A stretch of 64,000 nucleotides of DNA from Agaribacillus aureus (GTDB taxonomy: Bacteria; Bacteroidota; Bacteroidia; Cytophagales; Cyclobacteriaceae): contig JAUJEB010000008.1 of NCBI GenBank assembly GCA_030442055.1, positions 1-64,000 on the forward strand, read 5' to 3'. The notes under the pieces were generated by a model that saw nothing but the letters and a program-made list of their open reading frames with translations, was not told the origin of the DNA and did not search any database. Below, piece by piece: positions 37,752-47,191 of the stretch. A program made the position numbers and the translations under genes. How positions within the stretch are numbered: position 1 is the first letter of the stretch; each line of letters starts with the position of its first letter.

Positions 37752-37932
37752 GTTGTTATCCTCTCCTTTTTAAATAAAAAAAAATTGAAACCTATCGTCT
37801 CTGTATCCATCGGAATATTTGAAGTTGTCATCGCCAAAGATTAATTTTACATGTCTTTCACAGAGAAAGCAATTTTGATTGAAATAAAAAACAAAGATTT
37901 AAGTTTAGTAATTGTTACCAGACCTTAAAATT

Positions 37933-38409
37933 ATGAATTACCTGACCAAAAGACTTTTATTTCTACTTCCTTTATTTTGGCTGATGTCCTGTGGAGACGA
38001 CGATAGTTCTCCCTCAACACTGGAATTAATCAAGGCAAACCCATGGAGGGTAAACAATTATGACCTGAAAGCTTCCTCTTCAGGAATTGCCATTTCTGAT
38101 GTTCTATTGGCACCTTTTGTAGATGATATTTTGGAGCAAGCGCCTTTAAACGGGACCATTACCTTTGAAACAGATACATTCACGATTGAGGACCAGGGCA
38201 CGTCTATTACGGGAACCTGGAGTCTGTCTGCGGATGAAAAAGAATTGACGATGGTCTTTACGGTTGCTGCCCAAACCTTTACTTTCCAAATTCTGCAAAT
38301 CACCTCCAATAAATTTGATTTGGCATATACGGTAACGCAAAATCTTAGTATTTCCAATAATACCGTTCCGGTTACATTGGATATTACGGCCTTTTTGGTG
38401 CCGGCGTAG
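37933..38409 (+). CDS. Small lipoprotein, function unknown
   Basis: The ATG at 37933 gives 158 residues beginning MNYLTKRLLFLLPLFWLMSC, a clear lipoprotein signal with Cys in LMSCGDDD; a TTG at 37912 would only add seven unlikely residues. After the lipobox there is a LIKANPWRVNNYDLKA segment and an alternating beta-strand region (GTITFETDTFTIEDQGTSIT and LTMVFTVAAQTFTFQILQIT), the layout of lipocalin-like outer-membrane lipoproteins in Bacteroidota. It is a single gene with a convergent HerA-like gene 30 bases away. Confidence 0.78.
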   Translation: MNYLTKRLLFLLPLFWLMSCGDDDSSPSTLELIKANPWRVNNYDLKASSSGIAISDVLLAPFVDDILEQAPLNGTITFETDTFTIEDQGTSITGTWSLSADEKELTMVFTVAAQTFTFQILQITSNKFDLAYTVTQNLSISNNTVPVTLDITAFLVPA

Positions 38410-38438
38410 GGAATAATCCAGGGGAGTTGTGATAAGGC

Positions 38439-40016
38439 TTACCTTCTTCTCCTTGTTGTTCTTGTTCTTCTTCGGGTAGTCTTTTTTACCCCCAGTGCCC
38501 CCAAAAGACCCCGGGTCAGTTCCCGCATCAACGTTCTTCCCAGTTGGCGTACCATCGTGTTTTTAGAGAGGCTTTCGACAAAAGATTCTTCCTTTCCCGC
38601 GGAATAAGTGGCTTTGCGTCCCCTGGTTTGATCGCTTAGTTTTTTTTGGTTTTCCTCGCCGGAAAACTCTTCCAGTTTTTTGTTGAGAATTTCATAGGCA
38701 CTTTCCCGATCAATCTTTTCATTGTATTCATCTGCAATTTCCGAGGTAGATTGAACCTGTTTTAATTCCTTCGCAGTCAATATTCCCATTCTTGACCTGG
38801 GCGCTTGTAGCATGGTGCTTACCAGTGGTGTGGGGATCCCTTTTTCATTTAGCACGGTAACCAGCGCCTCACCAATGCCCAGAGTGGTCAATGTTTTATC
38901 TGTCTTATAGTAATCGGATAACGGGAAATTTTCAGCGGCCATTTTTATTTTTTTTCTGTCCCTGGCAGTAAAGGCTCTTAACGCATGTTGCACTTTCAAA
39001 CCCAGCTGACTCAACACCGCGTCAGGAACGTCGGCCGGTACCTGCGTGCAGAAAAAAATACCTACACCCTTGGATCGGATCAGTTTGATGATACTTTCTA
39101 TTTGATCCAGCAACGCGTCCGATGCCTCATTGAATATTAAATGAGCCTCATCAATAAAAATTACCAGTTTTGGCTTGTCAGCATCCCCCTGTTCGGGGAA
39201 GGTAGCATAAATTTCTGCCAGCAAGCATAACATAAAAGTAGAAAATAATTTTGGGCGATCCTGGATATCCACCAACCGCAGAATGGAAATGATGCCTTTT
39301 TTGTCCTCTTGTCGTAAGAGGTCCTCTACGTCAAATGATTTTTCCCCAAAAAACTTTTCGGCACCCTGTTGTTCCAGCTCAATGATTTTTCTGGTGATGG
39401 TGCCAACAGACGTAGTGGATATGCTGCCATACTCTTTTTGTATTTCAGCCTTGCCCTCATTAGTGATAAACTGCAACATCTTTTTCAGGTCCTTCAAATC
39501 CAGCAGAGGATAGTCATTATCATCACAATATTTGAAGATGAGTGAGATGACACCGGATTGTGTATCATTGAGCTCCAGGATTTTGGAAATCAGCACGGGT
39601 CCAAATTCTGAAACGGTGGCCCTCAGCTGTGTGCCTTTTTCATCTGAGATGGTAAGGCATTCAATCGGAAAGGAGGCAGCCTGGAAAGGCAGGCCGATCA
39701 TAGCATGGCGCTCATCGATTTTTTTATGCCCGTCGCTGGCCTTGGCCAGTCCGCTTAAGTCACCCTTAATATCCATTAAAAGCACAGGTACGCCGTGATC
39801 AGATAAGCCCTCAGCCAGTACCTGTAGTGTTTTGGTTTTTCCGGTACCGGTGGCGCCCGCGATAAGGCCGTGGCGATTAAATGTTTTTAACGGCGTTTTG
39901 ACATGCAGCCCGGTGATAACTTCTCCGTCAAGCATGGCCCCTCCCAACGTTAGTGCGGCACCTTTGAATGTATATCCTTTTTCAATTTCTTTCTTAAATT
40001 GGGCTAGTTTGTCCAT
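38439..40016 (-). CDS. HerA-like / DUF853 family ATPase
   Basis: A 525-residue P-loop ATPase of the helicase HerA-like (DUF853) type. Walker A is GATGTGKT at residues 54-61, Walker B is KLVIFIDEAHLIF (about 286-298), and the sensor region is KGVGIFFCTQVPADVP. The C-terminal 20 residues are almost only Arg and Thr. These proteins are related to FtsK/HerA DNA translocases but most members are uncharacterised, and no NurA-like nuclease is adjacent. It is a single gene. Confidence 0.9.
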   Translation of the reverse strand: MDKLAQFKKEIEKGYTFKGAALTLGGAMLDGEVITGLHVKTPLKTFNRHGLIAGATGTGKTKTLQVLAEGLSDHGVPVLLMDIKGDLSGLAKASDGHKKIDERHAMIGLPFQAASFPIECLTISDEKGTQLRATVSEFGPVLISKILELNDTQSGVISLIFKYCDDNDYPLLDLKDLKKMLQFITNEGKAEIQKEYGSISTTSVGTITRKIIELEQQGAEKFFGEKSFDVEDLLRQEDKKGIISILRLVDIQDRPKLFSTFMLCLLAEIYATFPEQGDADKPKLVIFIDEAHLIFNEASDALLDQIESIIKLIRSKGVGIFFCTQVPADVPDAVLSQLGLKVQHALRAFTARDRKKIKMAAENFPLSDYYKTDKTLTTLGIGEALVTVLNEKGIPTPLVSTMLQAPRSRMGILTAKELKQVQSTSEIADEYNEKIDRESAYEILNKKLEEFSGEENQKKLSDQTRGRKATYSAGKEESFVESLSKNTMVRQLGRTLMRELTRGLLGALGVKKTTRRRTRTTRRRR

Positions 40017-40242
40017 GAAATGATATTGTTCAGATTTAGTTAAAGCCTCAATTTATCAAAAATTTACAGAATAAATAAATTCATTTATAAATTGATTTCT
40101 TTGCTAAAGAAAGCCCTTTCCCCGGTCATATATCTTCTAACCTTAAGCATATAAGTTGATGACTTAATTGGGTTGTGGCCATTAGCTCATAAATCTGGAA
40201 TTTGGATCACCCGGAGGACATTTTTAGGTTTAGACTTGAAGT

Positions 40243-42849
40243 TTAATTATCTGATTGGGCGGATTGTTTTTGACGCACATAGGCGGATGGTGAAACACCA
40301 AATTGTTCCTTAAAACATTTGGCGAAATAAGAAAGGTTGCTGAAACCTGTCAGGTAGGCGATTTGTGATATGTTATCCGCTTTGGCTTCTAACATTTGGG
40401 CGGCTCTTTTCAGCCTTTGTACGCGTATAAATTCTGAGGTTGAGCAACCAGTAAGTGCCTTAAGCTTCCGGTGAAGCTGCATCCTGCTCATACCCACTTC
40501 CTTTTGGAAAGTTTCCACATCAAAATCCGAGTTGTCCATATTTTGATTTATCAGGTCCATTACTCTTTTGATGAATCGTTCGTCGGCGCTGGTGATGGCA
40601 ATTTCCTTGGGCTCCAGTGTTATCCGGCTGCTGAAAAGTGCTTTTAGCTTATTTCGCTGGTCGATTAAATTAACAATTCTGATATTTAGTTCGCGGGCAT
40701 TAAAAGGTTTTGTAAGATAATCATCGGCACCCGTTTGGAGGCCTGCTATTTTGCTGTCTACATCTGCCCTGGCTGTCAGAAGAATCACAGGAATATGACT
40801 GGTTTTTTCGTTGGTCTTCAAACATTGCAATAAAGTGACACCATCCATTTTTGGCATCATTACATCGCTTACTATTAAATCAGGGACATGCTCCTGCGCC
40901 GCCTGCAAGCCGTCCACACCATTTTCGGCTTCCAATATCTTGAATTGTGGCAGGTGTTTGCGTATGTAGTTTCTCAGGTCTTCATTATCTTCCACAATCA
41001 ATAGAATTGGGGCATCCTCATTTTCAATGGAGGCTTGCAAGGATGGAATTGCGTTATCACCTGAGATGGTTTGGGACTTTTCCTCACCATTTTTGTCGGC
41101 TACTGTAACCCCGGTTGCCTGCACAATTTCCGAATCATCATACTGATCTGAGCGAATGGGAAAACTCACGGTAAATGTGCTGCCTACGTTTGGTGTACTT
41201 TCAACATATATTTGACCGTGATGTAATGCTGTCAATTCCTTTGTTAGCGCCAGGCCAATGCCTGTCCCCTCGTTTTCTCTCGTTTGTGCATCATCTATCT
41301 GGTAAAACCGGTCGAAAATACGCTGTAACTGATCCCTCGTCATGCCTGGTCCATTGTCTTGAACTGATAGTATAATATCTTTCCCATCAGTCGAGGCCCT
41401 CATCGTAATCTTGCCGCCGTCGGGCGTAAATTTAAAGGCATTTGACAACAGGTTATAAATGATTTTTTCCACCTTATCCTGGTCAAAATAAGCAGATAAG
41501 GATTCCGAAGGAATTTGCACGGAGAAATTGATTCCTCTTTGATGCGCATGAGAATTAAACGATGAAACAACCGCGCTTAAGAATTCATAAATATTTTGCG
41601 AGGTTACCTCAAGTTTCAGGCTTCCGGCCTCCAGTTTGGAAAGGTCCAGTAATTGATTAATCAGCCTTTGCAATCTTTGTGCATTGCGATGCATGATATC
41701 AAAATCCCGCTGATCCTGTGAGGATAGGTTCTGAGCGATTTTATCTTCTAAAATTCCCAGAATTAAAGTCAGCGGGGTTCTGAATTCGTGGGAGATATTG
41801 GCGAAGAAACGCGACTTGGTCTGGTCGAGTTCCTGCAATTTTTCTTTTTGAATTTTTAACTGTTTCGTCTGTACGTTTACTTCCTGCGTTCTTTCCGCAA
41901 CAATTTGCTCAAGCTTTTCTTTTTCTTTGAAAAGCTGCCGGGATCGCCACCTGACAATTGCGCTGATAAATCCGATAAATGCGCACCCATACAAAAGATA
42001 AGCCCACCAGGTGCTGAACCAGGGAGGAATGATCTCAAAGCTGTAATGGTCTTCGTTGCTGATGGTACCATAAATGTTTTTAGCCCTGACTTTGAATGTA
42101 TATGTTCCCTGGTTCAGGTTTGTGTAATCTTTTTTTGTTTCCAGCGTCCAATCCGACCAATCTTCATCAAACCCTTCCAGTTTATACTGAAATTGATTTA
42201 ACGCTTCCCGCTCGAAGCTGGTGGCACCGAATTCCAGTCTGAGGGCATTCTGAGCATAACGTAACGCGGGCACGTATTCACGGCTTGAATGTCCCCGGAA
42301 TATAATGGAATCGTTAACTGTATTGACACTGCGGACAAAAGCGTTAAATTTTCCAAGTGGATTAAAGGGGCTATTCAGATCATATTGAATAAGTGTTTCC
42401 CCTCCAAACCAGGCGACCTCATTGTCCAGGTAAGTTGTTCTGACCACATTCTTGGTAAATCGCTCCTCGTGAAAATATCGCGGAGTGAATACCCCGTTTT
42501 TTCCCTTTTTAACTAAAATTCTTGGGGTTTTATCTTCATCTTTCAATTTCATTCTCATCCAGATAAAACCATTGGGATCCTGATTTAATATGGGAAAAAC
42601 GTTTTTGTCCGGAACACCAAACCTGTCGCCAAATGTCGAATCGGCATGAAAGTGTTCTGTTTTTTCATCAAATTGGTAAACACTGTATTCGGTAAATTCC
42701 AGATCCGTTCTGAAATATTCTACCCCTTCTACCGTATAAATTCTTGCCCAACCTTCAGGCAGCCCATGTTCTGTGTTGTAACGTTTTACTATAGGATTTT
42801 CCAGAGCAATGTCAGGCGATGCTTCAGGTGAAAGTTGTGGAAACTCCAC
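40243..42849 (-). CDS. Hybrid two-component system, 3' part (Y_Y_Y, kinase, receiver, AraC)
   Basis: An 868-codon frame that begins at a GTG and lacks the N-terminal half of a normal hybrid two-component sensor. It holds the last propeller strands, a Y_Y_Y domain (about residues 200-270), one TM helix (about 278-298), HisKA (His in FANISHEFRTPLTLILG), HATPase (NAFKFTPDG and GTGIGLALTKEL), a receiver domain (about 620-735; LIVSDVMMPKMDGVTL) and an AraC HTH end (about 765-865; ISQIAYLTGFSNLSYFAKCF). The missing N-terminus is the frame directly upstream; the two are separated by a one-base frameshift. If the shift is real, the kinase part has no sensor. Confidence 0.85.
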   Translation of the reverse strand: MEFPQLSPEASPDIALENPIVKRYNTEHGLPEGWARIYTVEGVEYFRTDLEFTEYSVYQFDEKTEHFHADSTFGDRFGVPDKNVFPILNQDPNGFIWMRMKLKDEDKTPRILVKKGKNGVFTPRYFHEERFTKNVVRTTYLDNEVAWFGGETLIQYDLNSPFNPLGKFNAFVRSVNTVNDSIIFRGHSSREYVPALRYAQNALRLEFGATSFEREALNQFQYKLEGFDEDWSDWTLETKKDYTNLNQGTYTFKVRAKNIYGTISNEDHYSFEIIPPWFSTWWAYLLYGCAFIGFISAIVRWRSRQLFKEKEKLEQIVAERTQEVNVQTKQLKIQKEKLQELDQTKSRFFANISHEFRTPLTLILGILEDKIAQNLSSQDQRDFDIMHRNAQRLQRLINQLLDLSKLEAGSLKLEVTSQNIYEFLSAVVSSFNSHAHQRGINFSVQIPSESLSAYFDQDKVEKIIYNLLSNAFKFTPDGGKITMRASTDGKDIILSVQDNGPGMTRDQLQRIFDRFYQIDDAQTRENEGTGIGLALTKELTALHHGQIYVESTPNVGSTFTVSFPIRSDQYDDSEIVQATGVTVADKNGEEKSQTISGDNAIPSLQASIENEDAPILLIVEDNEDLRNYIRKHLPQFKILEAENGVDGLQAAQEHVPDLIVSDVMMPKMDGVTLLQCLKTNEKTSHIPVILLTARADVDSKIAGLQTGADDYLTKPFNARELNIRIVNLIDQRNKLKALFSSRITLEPKEIAITSADERFIKRVMDLINQNMDNSDFDVETFQKEVGMSRMQLHRKLKALTGCSTSEFIRVQRLKRAAQMLEAKADNISQIAYLTGFSNLSYFAKCFKEQFGVSPSAYVRQKQSAQSDN

Positions 42850-42851
42850 CC

Positions 42852-42864
42852 TTAAAGACCCTCA
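42852..42864 (-). other. Frameshift junction in the hybrid two-component gene
   Basis: On the minus strand the codons read GAG GGT CTT TAA GGG TGG. Adding one base after TA gives CTT TAN AGG GTG GAG, so the protein continues ...VEGLYRVEF..., a normal propeller blade, straight into the downstream frame. The two frames overlap only between 42861 and 42852, because the -1 frame has a TGA at 42864-42862. There is no X XXY YYZ slippery heptamer, so a one-base deletion or a sequencing error fits better than programmed frameshifting. Confidence 0.85.
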
Positions 42865-44348
42865 ACTAGCGTTCCCAACCAAAGTTTTCCGTTTTTAGAT
42901 TCGGAAATGGCCCGAATTTCTTCATTAATACCCTCGACCTTTCCTTCGTCGATCCAGATTCCATTGGTAAAATATATAGATGAAAGCCCCCCAACCATTC
43001 CGACATAAACCCGGTTAGTATCTATTTGGGAGCGAAAAAGAGCATCGGTGGTGTGGCCATTAATCTTTTTTATTTCCGTCCCCCGAATGTCGTAAACGCC
43101 AGCGCTGGTTGCCACCAGTAAACTTTGATCTATCGACAAAAGAGCCCAGCAATGGGTACGGATATCCTCGTAGCGATCAAATGAACAGGTATTCTTTTCA
43201 GTACCGTCACAAGATAAATAATATACACCCATACTGGTGGCTACGTGTAACTTTCCGTGATGTCTGGTAATTGCAAAGACCCGGCCTTCAATGCCTTTTC
43301 TTTTATCCCATACGCGATAGGGGGACATTACCTCGACGCGGGAAAGTCCGTTGAAAGTTCCTGCCCACAATCCGTTCTGCTGATCCAGTTCAAGCGACAA
43401 TACGATGTTATCGCCCAACCCCTGTTCTTTGGCAATTTGGGAAACAAGCCTTCCCTCTTTGTCTATAAAGACAATCCCACTTTGAATGGTACCCAAGGCA
43501 TAAAGACCCGATGGGAGGGGCAATCCCTGGTAGACCCTGCTTTGAGCCAGGTATGGGTTTATTTCGGTGTGAAATTTAGTAGCTTGAATTCCGTCATAGC
43601 TGTATAACCCATCCGGCACAGTACATATCAGGATCCTGTTATTTTCAAACGGCAGCATAGCGTGAATAGACAAGCTGTCAAATTTATGGCCATCCGGCGC
43701 CGTATTTATGGAATCGTTGGCCCATTTTTTCAAACCTTGTCTTCCAATCTGAAAATAGATATTATTGTCAACCTGCCAACCCCTTGCGTTAGCCTTCCCA
43801 AGATTTATGGTTTTGAATTGATTATCTCTCCACAGAAATAATTTGTTATAAGTATGAAACAGGATACCATCGCCGGTGCTAAAGGTATTCCATACATCTG
43901 CAAATTCCCGGTCTTCCGATGGTAAACTATCCTTGAGAGAAACCAGCTGCATTTCCCCTACCGCATCTGGCGCCAGGTACCCCAAATCTCCGGATGAGCC
44001 GAAATAAACCCTGTTGTTTTGATCAATGGCTAGGGATCGCATCACCGTTAAACCTGGTAGCGACTTAATACGCCACGATACACCATCATACATCAATATA
44101 CCGTCACCATTGGCAATATAGATCAGGCCGGTACTATCCTGTACCATATCCCAGTTTTGATAGTGGGCCTTATATGCGTCAGAGCTGTATTGTTGAATAT
44201 AGGGAATACCTTGTTCCTCGATGCCCGTAAATGGCAAGTGGCTATTTTGTCCAAGGGCAGCTTTAGGCACTATAAATCCAACTATTAAAACTATTAAGAT
44301 TTTAACAGTCGGGTTAATTAGTTCATTCAGACCCTGGTTGGGATTCAT
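42852..44348 (-). CDS. Hybrid two-component system, 5' part (signal peptide and propeller)
   Basis: A 498-residue frame: a signal peptide or first TM helix (ILIVLIVGFIVPKAALGQ, about residues 17-34), then propeller repeats of the two-component-regulator type (WDMVQDSTGLIYIANGDGIL, LAIDQNNRVYFGSSGDLGYL, LSLELDQQNGLWAGTFNGLS). It stops in the middle of a propeller blade (GKLWLGTLVEGL, then TAA), which is not a natural domain end. The continuation is found at once in the -1 frame. Read through, the gene would encode about 1,367 residues, a normal length for this class of sensor. Confidence 0.85.
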   Translation of the reverse strand: MNPNQGLNELINPTVKILIVLIVGFIVPKAALGQNSHLPFTGIEEQGIPYIQQYSSDAYKAHYQNWDMVQDSTGLIYIANGDGILMYDGVSWRIKSLPGLTVMRSLAIDQNNRVYFGSSGDLGYLAPDAVGEMQLVSLKDSLPSEDREFADVWNTFSTGDGILFHTYNKLFLWRDNQFKTINLGKANARGWQVDNNIYFQIGRQGLKKWANDSINTAPDGHKFDSLSIHAMLPFENNRILICTVPDGLYSYDGIQATKFHTEINPYLAQSRVYQGLPLPSGLYALGTIQSGIVFIDKEGRLVSQIAKEQGLGDNIVLSLELDQQNGLWAGTFNGLSRVEVMSPYRVWDKRKGIEGRVFAITRHHGKLHVATSMGVYYLSCDGTEKNTCSFDRYEDIRTHCWALLSIDQSLLVATSAGVYDIRGTEIKKINGHTTDALFRSQIDTNRVYVGMVGGLSSIYFTNGIWIDEGKVEGINEEIRAISESKNGKLWLGTLVEGL

Positions 44349-44491
44349 TCCTACAGGTTTATACAGATTAATAAATTAGGAAAATTGAAGGAGGATCAAT
44401 AATTTATTGCCCTTTTTTTCCTTAGTTTTTCATTTGTACTTAATAACAAATGTCAACTATAGTAACCTGTCGAAATAGTATTTGGAGGTGT

Positions 44492-46240
44492 TTATGATTT
44501 CATGGCAATTCCCAACTCATCAAGCTGCTCTTTGGCAATAGCAGAAGGTGAATCGATCATTACATCTCTTCCGGCATTGTTTTTTGGAAATGCAATAAAA
44601 TCCCGAATGGAATCGGAACCGCCAAATAAGGCGCAGAGGCGATCAAATCCAAATGCAATGCCACCGTGAGGAGGGGCTCCGTACTCAAAGGCCTCCATTA
44701 AAAACCCGAATTGAGCCTTGGCTTCTTCTTCTGAAAAACCTAAATGCTTGAACATTAATTGTTGCATGCCCTTGTCGTGAATTCTGATGGACCCCCCGCC
44801 TAGTTCCACGCCATTGACAACCATATCATACGCGTTGGCCCTTACTTTACCTGGGTCGGTATCCAATAATGGTATGTCCTCCACTTTTGGCGAAGTAAAA
44901 GGATGATGCATGGCGTGATACCGCTGGGTTTCTTCATCCCATTCTAACAGCGGGAAGTCCACCACCCAGAGTGGTGCGTAGGTATCCTTGTCCCTCAGTC
45001 CAAGCAGGTCACCCATATGCAGGCGCAGTTCCGACATCGCTTTTCTGGTGTGTCCGGCCTCACCGGAAAGTAGTAACAGCAAATCACCTGGCTTTGCCCC
45101 ACACTTTGAAGCCCACATTTTCAAATCGTCCTGACCATAGAATTTATCCACGGATGACTTAAAACTGCCATCGGCATTGCATTTCACGTAAACCAGTCCC
45201 TTGGCGCCGACCTGGGGTTTTTTTACAAATTCTGTGAGTGCATCCAGTTGCTTTCTGGAGTACTCCGCGCAGCCTTCGGCATTGATGCCAATTACCAGCT
45301 CTGCCTGATCAAACACATTGAAGCCTTTACCCTGAACCTCTTTATTAAGTTCAATAAATTTCATTTCAAATCTGGTATCGGGCTTGTCGGAGCCATAATT
45401 TCTCATAGCCTCATCATAGGAAATGGCAGGGAAATCGCCGAATGTCAATCCTTTTACGTGTTTAAAAAGATAGCGCACCAGTCCTTCGAATGTCTTAAAA
45501 ATGTCTTCGGCTGTTACAAAAGACATTTCGCAATCGATCTGTGTAAATTCAGGCTGGCGATCGGCGCGCAGATCCTCATCGCGGAAACATTTTACAATCT
45601 GAAAGTAACGATCAAAACCCGACACCATCAAAAGCTGCTTGAAAGTTTGAGGAGATTGCGGTAATGCGTAGAATTCGCCCGGATTCATCCGTGAAGGAAC
45701 GACAAAATCCCTTGCCCCCTCGGGTGTTGATTTTATCAGTACAGGTGTTTCCACTTCGATAAATGCCTCCTGGTCCAGAAACGAGCGGGTTAGCTGCATT
45801 AAACGGTGCCGTAATTCCAGGTTCTTCCGGACGGGGTTTCTTCTTAAATCAAGGTAACGGTATTTCATCCTCAAATCCTCTCCTCCGTCGGTATCATCCT
45901 CGATAATGAAAGGAGGCACGTTGGCCTTATTTAAAATGACCAGGTTATCGACTTTTACTTCTATTTCTCCGGTAGCCATGTTATCATTTTTGGCAAAGCG
46001 CTCTACCACCACACCGGAGGCCTTGATTACAAACTCGCGCCCCAATAACTTGGCGTTTTTAATCAGATCTTCCGCAGTTTCTCCCTCCTGAAAAATAAGC
46101 TGTGTCACCCCATAGCGATCTCTTACATCGACCCATACCATTCCACCTTTATCTCTGGTTTTTTGCACCCATCCGCAAAGTGTAACGACTTCATCGACAT
46201 GTTGAATCCTCAACTCGCCGCAATTGTGTGTTCTTAACAT
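44492..46240 (-). CDS. aspS: Aspartate-tRNA ligase
   Basis: A 582-residue class II synthetase that charges tRNA-Asp in the cytoplasm. The order is N-terminal OB-fold anticodon-binding domain (about residues 1-105; [20 protein letters not shown]), the catalytic core with the flipping-loop/aspartate region [20 protein letters not shown], motif 2 [18 protein letters not shown], the bacterial GAD insertion (about 290-420) and motif 3 [18 protein letters not shown]. Length and insert are those of bacterial AspRS. A TAAATTTG box on the minus strand (46273-46266) lies 26 bases before the start and may be its promoter. Confidence 0.98.
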   Translation of the reverse strand: MLRTHNCGELRIQHVDEVVTLCGWVQKTRDKGGMVWVDVRDRYGVTQLIFQEGETAEDLIKNAKLLGREFVIKASGVVVERFAKNDNMATGEIEVKVDNLVILNKANVPPFIIEDDTDGGEDLRMKYRYLDLRRNPVRKNLELRHRLMQLTRSFLDQEAFIEVETPVLIKSTPEGARDFVVPSRMNPGEFYALPQSPQTFKQLLMVSGFDRYFQIVKCFRDEDLRADRQPEFTQIDCEMSFVTAEDIFKTFEGLVRYLFKHVKGLTFGDFPAISYDEAMRNYGSDKPDTRFEMKFIELNKEVQGKGFNVFDQAELVIGINAEGCAEYSRKQLDALTEFVKKPQVGAKGLVYVKCNADGSFKSSVDKFYGQDDLKMWASKCGAKPGDLLLLLSGEAGHTRKAMSELRLHMGDLLGLRDKDTYAPLWVVDFPLLEWDEETQRYHAMHHPFTSPKVEDIPLLDTDPGKVRANAYDMVVNGVELGGGSIRIHDKGMQQLMFKHLGFSEEEAKAQFGFLMEAFEYGAPPHGGIAFGFDRLCALFGGSDSIRDFIAFPKNNAGRDVMIDSPSAIAKEQLDELGIAMKS

Positions 46241-46358
46241 GGCACCTTTTGTTAAAATTCGACCGCAAATTTAACAATAGTTTTATCTTTTGCCTGAATT
46301 ATTTTGTGAGACATTAAAAATGAGTGGGGGTAGCGATTATTTTTGATAGTGTCGGGTA

Positions 46359-46943
46359 CTATCTTACTACGTCATTAGGATCGCCAAGGCCTAGTTTCTC
46401 CAATACGTAGTCCGAGTAATCGTGGATGGCGTTTACATAAATAATGTTTTGGTCTCCGGCTTTATCAAAAACCGTTTGCAGCTTATACTCCTTGGCTACC
46501 TGTTCGATAGCATCAAACAGCCGGTCCTGTATGGTCTTTAGTATTTCCTTTTTCTTTTGAAAAAACTGCCCCTCGAAACCAAATACATCTTTTCTATAGG
46601 CGCTTAAGGAGTCTTCCCTCGCCTTGATTTCTTCCATCCGTTTTGTCTTTTCCTCCAGCGAAAGTAGTACCGCCTCTTCCTGAAATTCATTATACAAGGT
46701 GTCGATCTCGAGATATTTGATCTTGAGTTCTTCCGTCCATGAATCCGATAGTAAGGCAATTTCCTTTTGTGCCTTTTGGTAGTCGGGCATTTTACTCAGG
46801 ATAAAATCCGTGTCGACATACCCCCATTTGTTTTGTTTGGGCAGGTCTTTTTTCTGAGCCTGGACATGGCAGGACAAACCCAAAAACACGATAAAGAAAA
46901 AGCCGGCGAATGGTATTTTCATGTGTTTATAGTTTATTTTCAT
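46359..46943 (-). CDS. OmpH/Skp family periplasmic chaperone
   Basis: A 194-residue secreted protein. The signal peptide (KIPFAGFFFIVFLGLSCHVQ, cleaved after QAQ) may start at Met1 or at Met8 (46922). The mature part is the long Skp coiled-coil pair: VDTDFILSKMPDYQKAQKEI, the charged helices up to about residue 150, then QTVFDKAGDQNIIYVNAIHD. Skp-type chaperones hold unfolded outer-membrane proteins in the periplasm. It is downstream of aspS in the reverse sense (119 bases upstream on the minus strand) and likely has its own promoter. Confidence 0.9.
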   Translation of the reverse strand: MKINYKHMKIPFAGFFFIVFLGLSCHVQAQKKDLPKQNKWGYVDTDFILSKMPDYQKAQKEIALLSDSWTEELKIKYLEIDTLYNEFQEEAVLLSLEEKTKRMEEIKAREDSLSAYRKDVFGFEGQFFQKKKEILKTIQDRLFDAIEQVAKEYKLQTVFDKAGDQNIIYVNAIHDYSDYVLEKLGLGDPNDVVR

Positions 46944-46990
46944 TGCTCACATGGAACCTCGCATATTATTATCATTCCCTTGCGCCTCCA

Positions 46991-47046
46991 CGACACGCGG
47001 TGTGTGTCGATTATGTCATACTCGGTTTCATCGTATGACAAATATA
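46991..47046 (-). promoter_or_regulatory. Candidate promoter and two short inverted repeats before the OmpH/Skp gene
   Basis: A minus-strand TATATTTG box (47046-47039) fits TAnnTTTG. Directly after it come GTCATAC/GTATGAC (47015-47021 and 47033-47039) and CGACAC/GTGTCG (46991-46996 and 47004-47009), so the leader of about 90 bases could fold into two hairpins. No clear -33 element. Confidence 0.35.
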
Positions 47047-47191
47047 TAACAAATGAATAACTGATTTAACATAAGATTTATTATTCGCTTTTTTTGGAAA
47101 AAATGATGCCGATTACAAAACTCGTGTTAAAGCAAAAGCCAGCGGGAAGTATGAATTGTGTTGCTTCGATAATTCCGTTTACGTTTTATTC

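Noticed and set aside
42850..42866. Programmed -1 frameshift in the hybrid sensor gene
   Set aside because: The required slippery heptamer is absent, and restoring one base yields a continuous propeller blade, so a deletion or read error is simpler.
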